Shown: positions 6,572 to 11,249 of the stretch, in pieces
Numbering within the stretch: the stretch's first letter is position 1
Layout: every line of letters starts with the position of its first letter
NCBI GenBank assembly: GCA_964479745.1
Contig: CAYZNJ010000021.1
Location: 1-11,560, forward strand
Reading direction: 5' to 3'
Origin: JACPNK01 sp964479745
GTDB lineage: Bacteria; Patescibacteriota; Minisyncoccia; 2-02-FULL-40-12; IGHO2-12-FULL-4
DNA: 11,560 nucleotides
The notes under the pieces: generated by a model
The model's database searches: none
What the model saw: the letters and a program-made list of their open reading frames with translations, nothing else
Told to the model about the DNA's origin: nothing
Translations under genes and position numbers: made by a program

Positions 6572-7082
6572 ATTTGACTATCTTAACTTGAGTTCTCTGA
6601 CTGACCAGAGGGTAAAGCTTCAACATGTCTTGAACAGTCATTCCGATACAACCATTTGAGATAGCCTTTCCGACAGTCTCGCTGCAAGTGGTTGAGTGGA
6701 TGCTATAGCGGTCGGTATTTTTAATTCTTATACCCAGGGCTCTCATTTTTGAGTGATTGACTTTTTTGAGGCCGTCGCCGCATTCGGCGTAATTAACAAC
6801 TTGTCCTTGCTGTGGTCCCGGGTCAACATACCTGAAAACCGGCCTGTCTCTTTTTTCATAAATATAACCCATGCCCAGCGGTGTCGGAGTTTCGTCACTG
6901 CCAACTCTCACTTTACTTTCAAAAACAAGTTTGTCTTGACTATAAAGTTTTAAAGTTCTGGTGGTTAAGTTTATCAAAATAAGTTGCTGTTGTTGCGGCG
7001 GGAAAGTATTTTGGTGTGATGCGGTCTTGGCGGCAGACCGGCTTGTCAGAAGCAAGGCTAACGTCAAAAGTTTTCCAAGCAT
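6570..7082 (-). CDS. Exported L,D-transpeptidase (YkuD domain)
   Basis: This family forms 3-3 peptidoglycan cross-links or attaches proteins to the wall, acting outside the membrane. The protein has 170 aa. A hydrophobic N-terminus (MLGKLLTLALLLTSRSAA) is a likely signal peptide. The YkuD domain starts at about 33: LILINLTTRTLKLYSQDK, VRVGSDETPTPLG, then the catalytic region IHSTTCSE (H129) and AISNGCIGM (C145). The usual motif is S-[HN]-G-C-[IV]-R-[ML]. Cys, the upstream His and the Asn variant are present, but Gly replaces the common Arg after the Cys. Four more residues of the motif match, so activity is plausible. A GAGGTG Shine-Dalgarno lies 4 nt before the ATG. The gene is on the strand opposite to khpA and trmD and splits what is often one block. 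Confidence 0.88.
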   Translation of the reverse strand: MLGKLLTLALLLTSRSAAKTASHQNTFPPQQQQLILINLTTRTLKLYSQDKLVFESKVRVGSDETPTPLGMGYIYEKRDRPVFRYVDPGPQQGQVVNYAECGDGLKKVNHSKMRALGIRIKNTDRYSIHSTTCSETVGKAISNGCIGMTVQDMLKLYPLVSQRTQVKIVK

Positions 7083-7106
7083 GAGACACCTCTTTTTAAA
7101 AAGAAC

Positions 7107-7122
7107 TGTAATATGTTACATT
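7107..7122 (+). promoter_or_regulatory. trmD extended -10 inside a palindrome in the divergent ldt/trmD region
   Basis: TGTTACATT (7114-7122) fits the TGnTAnnnT extended -10 seen elsewhere here, with only a weak T-rich -35. It ends 17 nt before the trmD ATG, so the leader would be about 11 nt, with no Shine-Dalgarno. The -10 overlaps an inverted repeat TGTAA-TATG-TTACA (7107-7120), a possible regulator site between divergent genes. Confidence 0.45.
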
Positions 7123-7139
7123 AGAACACAAACTTAAAT

Positions 7140-7892
7140 ATGACTCAATTTGACGTAGTCACGATCTTCCCTGACATTTTTAAAGGCTTCGTAAGCGAGT
7201 CGCTTTTGGCGCGAGGGCAAAAAAAGAAGATTATTAAAATTAGTTTACATAATTTAAGAAAGTGGACGACAGACAAACACAAAACCGTGGATGACAAACC
7301 TTATGGCGGGGGACCGGGAATGCTTTTAAAAGTTGAACCGATTTTTAGGGCGGTTCAAGAGATAAAAAAACAAGGTTCGACCTTTTTAAAGATCCAAGAT
7401 CGAACCTTTAAGAAAACGAGGGTGATTTTGTTTTCTCCACGAGGTAAAAAACTTACGCAAGAGTTGGCAAAANNNNNNNNNNCGAAAAACGAAAAGCGAA
7501 AAATAAAAGTTATTTTATTTTCTCCGCGAGGTAAAAAATTTACACAGGAGATGGCAAAAAAATGGGCCAAGCTTGACCAGTTAATTTTTATCTGCGGGCG
7601 TTACGAAGGAGTTGATGAAAGAGTTGCCGACTATATTGCTGACGAAGTAATTTCGGTGGGCGATTATGTGCTGAATGGCGGTGAAGTGGCGGCGATGGCG
7701 GTGATTGAGTCGGTTTCCAGAATGGTCCCCGGTTTTATCGCTAAAAAAGAATCCGCCCGAAAAGCGGATCATGCGCAATATACCCGTCCCGAAGTTTTTA
7801 AAATAGGCAGAAAGAATTTAAAAGTTCCTAAGATTTTACTTTCCGGAGATCACAAGAAAATTGAGGAGTGGCGACGACGAAATACTGAGTAG
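7140..7892 (+). CDS. trmD: tRNA (guanine-N1)-methyltransferase TrmD, interrupted by an assembly gap
   Basis: TrmD transfers methyl from S-adenosylmethionine to G37 of tRNAs reading CNN codons and so prevents +1 frameshifting. Family motifs: FDVVTIFPDIF at the start, DDKPYGGGPGML (51-62), ICGRYEGVDERV (151-162), the knot region ISVGDYVLNGGEVAAMAVIE (171-190), and DHAQYTRPEVF with catalytic D210. A gap of ten N (7473-7482) lies in the middle. On both sides the same 18-codon segment appears twice, VILFSPRGKKLTQELAK before and VILFSPRGKKFTQEMAK after. Only one copy belongs in TrmD, so the 250-aa reading is inflated by about 29 residues. The copies differ at 9 of 54 bases, mostly silent, as expected from two related strains joined at the gap. 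A palindromic segment also sits just before the first copy. The gene is intact in essentials but misassembled. Confidence 0.93.
   Translation: MTQFDVVTIFPDIFKGFVSESLLARGQKKKIIKISLHNLRKWTTDKHKTVDDKPYGGGPGMLLKVEPIFRAVQEIKKQGSTFLKIQDRTFKKTRVILFSPRGKKLTQELAKXXXXKNEKRKIKVILFSPRGKKFTQEMAKKWAKLDQLIFICGRYEGVDERVADYIADEVISVGDYVLNGGEVAAMAVIESVSRMVPGFIAKKESARKADHAQYTRPEVFKIGRKNLKVPKILLSGDHKKIEEWRRRNTE
7372..7408 (+). repeat. Inverted repeat inside the trmD coding region
   Basis: AAGGTTCGA (7372-7380) and TCGAACCTT (7400-7408) form a perfect 9-bp inverted repeat 19 nt apart. The left arm also forms its own small palindrome AAGGT-TCG-ACCTT (7372-7384). It encodes a segment (STFLKIQDRTFKK) that I would not expect in the TrmD linker before the VILxSPRG strand. 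It may be a small palindromic element carried in frame. Confidence 0.6.
7419..7559 (+). repeat. Duplicated trmD segment flanking the gap
   Basis: Segments 7419-7472 and 7506-7559 align codon for codon over 18 codons, 45 of 54 bases identical by my count. Most differences are at third positions (for example GTG/GTT, TTG/TTA, CCA/CCG, ACG/ACA, CAA/CAG). The first copy ends exactly at the run of N. This looks like two alleles of one region, not a real tandem duplication. Confidence 0.85.
7473..7482. other. Assembly gap (10 N)
   Basis: Ten N mark a scaffold join inside trmD. The reading frame across it is a coincidence of the gap length, because the true gap size is unknown and the flanks overlap in content. 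Confidence 0.99.
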
Positions 7893-7937
7893 AGTACTAC
7901 GAATGTATTAAGGAATGGCGGGAGAAAGCGTAACGGC

Positions 7938-7966
7938 TTGACACTCTTGTCAACTTAATATACCAT
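7938..7966 (+). promoter_or_regulatory. Promoter of the exported-protein locus with operator-like palindrome
   Basis: Consensus TTGACA (7938-7943), a 17-nt spacer and TACCAT (7961-7966). The -35 is the left arm of a perfect inverted repeat TTGACA-CTCT-TGTCAA (7938-7953), a plausible repressor or activator site. Unlike the other candidate promoters here it lacks the TG extension, and it gives a normal leader of about 30 nt with a Shine-Dalgarno. Confidence 0.6.
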
Positions 7967-8003
7967 CTGGAAACTAAAGCATCTTTGACAACAAGGAGAA
8001 GTA

Positions 8004-10907
8004 ATGCTGAAAAGGAGTTTTCTCTTCTGTCTTATTCTTGTAGTTTTTAACATTTTTGCTTTTGGCGGCACCAATTACCGCATCTCCGAGTTGGATGCTC
8101 TGCGGCGTTTACCCTTTGAAGTAAAAGAAAAGAGTAAAAATACGATTGTGCCGGAGTTTGACTCCAGGTCAGCAGAATATGTCGTTGTTGTTTCTTCTGT
8201 GCCGGAAGAGTTACAGGAATTAAGAAAAACCGGCGCTGAAACCGGCAACTCGTGGAAACTGGCGGTAGCCGTCAACGACAACGGAAAAGAAAAAATAGTT
8301 TTGGAGACTCTTGCTTCAACGCTTCATTACTTTGACAGACAATCAAGGCAAACTAATTCTTTTGTTCTTGTGGGAGAACAGAAATTGGTTGCTTTGATTA
8401 CGAAGTCGGAGGATGTCGCAAAATTGGCAAAGTATAAAGAAAAAAGATTCTTTCTTTTATGCCACGACGGCCATTTTATTTTCTATCCAAGGGTAAACCT
8501 TGGAATGGCTTGGGAACCGAGAGAAATCAACAATGTGGATCAGGAGAAGTTTCAGCCCAAGGGGGCGGTGTTTAAGGACGGAGAAAATGGCGTCAGATAT
8601 GTAAATAAAAATTCAGAAACAGATAAGAAGATTGAGAAGCTGATTTATTTAGTTGCAAATTCTTCGGAACTCGGCTACAAAGGGACTGTTTTAACTAAGG
8701 AAGGCTACGACAAAGCGGAGGTAACCTTTTTTGAGAAAACAGGCGGTAAGTTAAAAAAAGAACTTATTAACTCTATCCCTTTTGTCAGTATGGGCCTGCG
8801 TTATGGCAATCTGGTTATTTCCAATTTTATTATGTCCAGCAGTTTGAATGTTGCTTCAACCTTTGTGGGAAGGGGGAATCAACAGCAAACGACCGGGCTT
8901 AATATTTATTGTGACAACCAAATTGCTCAAGAAGTTTTTTACCGCAATATTGTTGATTTAAGAAAATCTAATTTGGCGGTTGCTCGGGAAATATCGGCCT
9001 TAAAACAAGCAACCGTAAACCAGTCTGATCAACTGGCGCAAAAACAAAAAAAGATAGAAGAACTTGAAGCGCAAATTATCCTGATAGGCTCCGCTTTGGC
9101 GGAACAACAAAGACAAAGTCAGGAGAGAGAATTTGCGTTAACACAGGTATTTCGTGCCACAAGGGAAGACGCCGAAAAAATTCAGAAAGAAAATGGCCAG
9201 CTTAAGGGTCAAATTGCGGCGGAATCAGCCAGAGTAACAAGTCTGCGGAAAAGAGAGGCTTTTCAATCGGCCGAATTGGCGAGTCTAAAAAAAACATACT
9301 CCGAAGTTAAAAATTCAACTGCTTTTTTTGAAGCAAGGTTAGTCGGTTTGGAACAAAGAAAGGAAACAAAGAACAACCCGCAGATTGTAAGTTTAGAAAA
9401 GGAGAAGCGGGGAGAAGAAATTAAAAAAGCGGGATTAGTTGGTTTAGTAAATTTTGGGCAAATTTTGTCAGCATCGATTTTGGGCATTTTTCTTTTCGGG
9501 ATGTTTGCCGGTAATTATAGTTACAAGACAGGAAAAATCAGCCGGCCGGTCCGGCGGGAACCAAGAACAAGAAAACCAAACAAAAAACAACCAAAAACAA
9601 AAAAGGAGAAAAAAATGAGAAAAAATCTTTCTACGGCATTCGTGTTAATTTTTGCTTTTATCTTCAGTTTTTCAACTTTGCCTTTGGCTACGGCGCAGGC
9701 AACTAACATTACGAGTAAGGTTGAGATTTATACACCCAAAGATAACCCAGAACTTTTTAACCGTTTGGCGAAACAGCATCCTGAATTGCATGTTGAAATT
9801 TTAGAAAATCCCAGACAGGTTGTTATGGAAGAGGGCGGTATTTTCAAACCTCGCATTTTAGCGCCGGGCGTGAAGATTTTGGCCGATAAAGACGGAAAAA
9901 TCAAATATGCGCAATGCGGCAACCCGGTAATTGACCCGGGCAGCGGCAAAAGCGAAACGAAAGAACCCGAAGAAAAAATTAATCTGAAACAAGAAGTGAT
10001 GGTCTTGGTTAAAGACGAAAAAGAAAGCAAAGACCACTTTGTTGATCGTTACCTTGACCAAATGGCGGATTACCAGAAGAAACAACAGGAACTTCAGGAA
10101 AAGCAAATTGAACAGCAGGGAAAATTTTTGGAATTTTTGGCTCTTAGCCAAAAAACAAGTCAGCAGAATGTAGAAAATTCGGTTAATCTGCAAAAGCCTA
10201 GAAGCGATGGTTTCACAAAGCTGGACCGGTTTGTTTTGTACTCCACCGGTATCACCAGTTCGGTGTTCAGCGGCATTGCGGCTTTTCGCGGCCATGGTAG
10301 CGGCAGTAACTTAGACGGAACAGTTCTTAATATTACACAAACTTTGACAAGCAATCCGGCTCTTAGCAACACCAATAATGCCAATGTCAGCAACAACCCT
10401 GTAATAGATGTCGTCTCTAGTTTACAAGGAGGCAATAACACCGCAAACAATACCGCCAGCAACACTTCCAACTCCAACGCGAGTAACAGCAATTCAAACT
10501 CAAGCAATGCAACAAACAATAACACCAGTTCAAATTCGAACAACAATACGAGCAACAGCAACAGCAATGCAAGCAACAACAATTCAAATAGTAATGCTAA
10601 CAACAACCAAAACAATAATCCCGTAAATGTTTCAAACAACAGTACAAACAATAACAGCAACACCGGCACAAATAGCAATAATAACAGTAACGAGCAGAAT
10701 CAAACAGCAACTAACAACGGCAACGTAAATGGCAACGGGTCCCCACAACCTGTTCCGCCACCAATATTGCCACCACCGCCAGTACCACCGGGGCCAACAC
10801 TGCCGCCGATAATACCGCCGCCGGTACCACCACCTTGTCCTCCGAATGTTAAGCCTACTCCGGAAAACCCTTGTATTTGTGACACCCCGCCACCTGTTAA
10901 AAGGTAG
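8004..10907 (+). CDS. Exported coiled-coil membrane-anchored protein fused in frame to a second exported low-complexity protein
   Basis: The open frame spans 967 codons. I do not recognise a family. The start has an excellent AAGGAG 5 nt before the ATG and a signal peptide (MLKRSFLFCLILVVFNIFAF). Residues 23-310 look like a folded extracytoplasmic region. A long coiled coil rich in Gln, Glu, Ala and Lys covers about 315-475. A hydrophobic segment (about 477-503, ILSASILGIFLFGMFAG) is followed by a very basic tail (RTRKPNKKQPKTKKEKK), a typical positive-inside anchor. There the protein should end. Instead the frame runs without a stop through an AAGGAG and ATG at 9615 into a second signal peptide and a second protein. 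Either a stop codon was lost (mutation, sequencing error or an indel in the A-rich tract) or the fusion is real. The first unit alone is 537 aa (8004-9614). The locus is framed by its own promoter and a terminator at 10990. Confidence 0.7.
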   Translation: MLKRSFLFCLILVVFNIFAFGGTNYRISELDALRRLPFEVKEKSKNTIVPEFDSRSAEYVVVVSSVPEELQELRKTGAETGNSWKLAVAVNDNGKEKIVLETLASTLHYFDRQSRQTNSFVLVGEQKLVALITKSEDVAKLAKYKEKRFFLLCHDGHFIFYPRVNLGMAWEPREINNVDQEKFQPKGAVFKDGENGVRYVNKNSETDKKIEKLIYLVANSSELGYKGTVLTKEGYDKAEVTFFEKTGGKLKKELINSIPFVSMGLRYGNLVISNFIMSSSLNVASTFVGRGNQQQTTGLNIYCDNQIAQEVFYRNIVDLRKSNLAVAREISALKQATVNQSDQLAQKQKKIEELEAQIILIGSALAEQQRQSQEREFALTQVFRATREDAEKIQKENGQLKGQIAAESARVTSLRKREAFQSAELASLKKTYSEVKNSTAFFEARLVGLEQRKETKNNPQIVSLEKEKRGEEIKKAGLVGLVNFGQILSASILGIFLFGMFAGNYSYKTGKISRPVRREPRTRKPNKKQPKTKKEKKMRKNLSTAFVLIFAFIFSFSTLPLATAQATNITSKVEIYTPKDNPELFNRLAKQHPELHVEILENPRQVVMEEGGIFKPRILAPGVKILADKDGKIKYAQCGNPVIDPGSGKSETKEPEEKINLKQEVMVLVKDEKESKDHFVDRYLDQMADYQKKQQELQEKQIEQQGKFLEFLALSQKTSQQNVENSVNLQKPRSDGFTKLDRFVLYSTGITSSVFSGIAAFRGHGSGSNLDGTVLNITQTLTSNPALSNTNNANVSNNPVIDVVSSLQGGNNTANNTASNTSNSNASNSNSNSSNATNNNTSSNSNNNTSNSNSNASNNNSNSNANNNQNNNPVNVSNNSTNNNSNTGTNSNNNSNEQNQTATNNGNVNGNGSPQPVPPPILPPPPVPPGPTLPPIIPPPVPPPCPPNVKPTPENPCICDTPPPVKR
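9615..10907 (+). CDS. Exported Asn/Ser-rich, proline-tailed surface protein (internal start)
   Basis: A strong AAGGAG (9602-9607) precedes this ATG, which opens a fresh signal peptide (MRKNLSTAFVLIFAFIFSFS, then TLPLATAQA), so I infer an independent 430-aa protein. Residues 30-135 form a small mixed domain with APGVKILADKDGKIKYAQCG. A Gln/Glu/Lys coiled coil lies at about 145-180. A moderately hydrophobic stretch (206-225) comes next, then an Asn/Ser/Thr-rich tract (about 272-375), then a polyproline tail (376-430) with three Cys. The layout suggests a secreted or surface-attached fibre-like or spacer protein. The function is unknown. The frame is the same as the upstream gene with no stop between. 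It is probably co-expressed with the upstream membrane-anchored coiled-coil protein, and the two may form one surface structure. Confidence 0.72.
   Translation: MRKNLSTAFVLIFAFIFSFSTLPLATAQATNITSKVEIYTPKDNPELFNRLAKQHPELHVEILENPRQVVMEEGGIFKPRILAPGVKILADKDGKIKYAQCGNPVIDPGSGKSETKEPEEKINLKQEVMVLVKDEKESKDHFVDRYLDQMADYQKKQQELQEKQIEQQGKFLEFLALSQKTSQQNVENSVNLQKPRSDGFTKLDRFVLYSTGITSSVFSGIAAFRGHGSGSNLDGTVLNITQTLTSNPALSNTNNANVSNNPVIDVVSSLQGGNNTANNTASNTSNSNASNSNSNSSNATNNNTSSNSNNNTSNSNSNASNNNSNSNANNNQNNNPVNVSNNSTNNNSNTGTNSNNNSNEQNQTATNNGNVNGNGSPQPVPPPILPPPPVPPGPTLPPIIPPPVPPPCPPNVKPTPENPCICDTPPPVKR
10428..10739 (+). repeat. AAC/AGC-rich low-complexity tract coding for Asn/Ser
   Basis: About 100 codons are dominated by AAC, AAT, AGC, AAA/ACA-type triplets coding Asn, Ser, Thr and Ala in irregular NS/NNS patterns. 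There is no exact long unit, but short motifs such as AGCAACAGC recur. Such tracts change length by slippage. The minus strand shows long Leu-rich open frames here, which are artefacts of this composition. Confidence 0.8.
10730..10755 (+). repeat. 26-bp direct repeat, copy 1
   Basis: The 26 bases (TGGCAACGGG...ACCTGTTC) are identical to 10926-10951, 196 bp downstream. This copy is coding and gives NGNGSPQPV at the switch from the Asn/Ser tract to the polyproline tail. Confidence 0.95.
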
Positions 10908-10925
10908 CGGTAGGTCGGTAAGTAG

Positions 10926-10951
10926 TGGCAACGGGTCCCCACAACCTGTTC
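10926..10951 (+). repeat. 26-bp direct repeat, copy 2 (after the stop codon)
   Basis: This is a perfect copy of 10730-10755 lying 19 bp after the TAG of the exported protein. The sequences after the two copies differ (CGCCACC versus TACTGCT). It may be a remnant of an alternative C-terminal end, a duplication footprint, or an assembly error. Confidence 0.95.
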
Positions 10952-10989
10952 TACTGCTTCCGCTACAGACTGAATTAAATAGAAATTAC

Positions 10990-11014
10990 AGAGGCACTTC
11001 TTGTGCCTCTTTTT
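10990..11014 (+). terminator. Terminator after the exported-protein locus
   Basis: AGAGGCAC (10990-10997), a TTCTT loop and GTGCCTCT (11003-11010) form a perfect 8-bp stem followed by TTTTG. It separates the exported-protein locus from the rRNA promoter just downstream. Confidence 0.9.
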
Positions 11015-11022
11015 GTTGTCTC

Positions 11023-11050
11023 TTGACTCGATTTTTGTTTTTGATACTAT
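11023..11050 (+). promoter_or_regulatory. Candidate rRNA promoter P1 with extended -10
   Basis: TTGACT (11023-11028), a 16-nt spacer and TACTAT (11045-11050) preceded by TGA give TGATACTAT. This is one of the best promoter matches in the window and lies about 200 bp before the 16S start, as expected for an rRNA operon. Confidence 0.65.
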
Positions 11051-11087
11051 GATGTAAATGAATTGAAAACACAATTTGGTCTGATGT

Positions 11088-11130
11088 GGATAACCACGAT
11101 TGATTCTTGATAGGGTCAGTCGTGGTTGCC
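11088..11130 (+). other. Long hairpin in the 16S leader
   Basis: AACCACGATTGA (11092-11103) pairs with TCAGTCGTGGTT (11116-11127) over 12 bp with one G-U, closing a 12-nt loop. GG (11088-11089) and CC (11129-11130) extend it across a small bulge. TTTT follows. It could be an attenuator, a weak terminator or a processing element for the rRNA precursor. Confidence 0.7.
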
Positions 11131-11160
11131 TTTTAAGAGCAAAGCAGAAAAGAAAGCATA

Positions 11161-11190
11161 TTGAGAATTAAATAGAGTAATTGTTATTTA
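11161..11190 (+). promoter_or_regulatory. Possible rRNA promoter P2
   Basis: TTGAGA (11161-11166), an 18-nt spacer and TATTTA (11185-11190) preceded by TGT. It is weaker than P1 but sits after the leader hairpin, about 60 bp before the 16S start. Tandem promoters are common for rRNA operons. Confidence 0.35.
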
Positions 11191-11249
11191 TTACAGTTAA
11201 CTAGACTTACTAACCAGTTAGGTTTTGCTTTTGTAAAACTTAGCGGGTT

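Larger units (their letters stand above)
10908..11249. other. Intergenic region and rRNA leader
   Basis: This 342-bp stretch has no convincing gene. It holds the second copy of the 26-bp repeat, the terminator of the exported-protein locus (10990-11014), a strong promoter (11023-11050), a long leader hairpin (11088-11130), a weaker second promoter (11161-11190) and then the 16S start. No tRNA was seen. Confidence 0.7.

Noticed and set aside
7893..7937. trmD terminator
   Set aside because: Only a 4-bp GTAG/CTAC stem is present, with no T-run.
10160..10678. Long Leu-rich open frame on the minus strand
   Set aside because: It is the complement of the Asn/Ser codon tract. Its poly-Leu content comes from the base composition, and it has no ribosome-binding site or family resemblance.
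10428..10739. CRISPR-like array in the Asn/Ser tract
   Set aside because: The short motifs are irregular, in frame and have no spacers. This is coding low complexity.
10846..11052. 68-codon plus-strand frame over the second 26-bp repeat and terminator
   Set aside because: It has no ribosome-binding site and runs through a strong terminator. It is kept only as the possible alternative tail after recombination.
11129..11140. boxA-like sequence near the leader hairpin
   Set aside because: TTGCTCTTAAAA is on the minus strand, the wrong orientation for the 16S transcript. No convincing plus-strand boxA was found.
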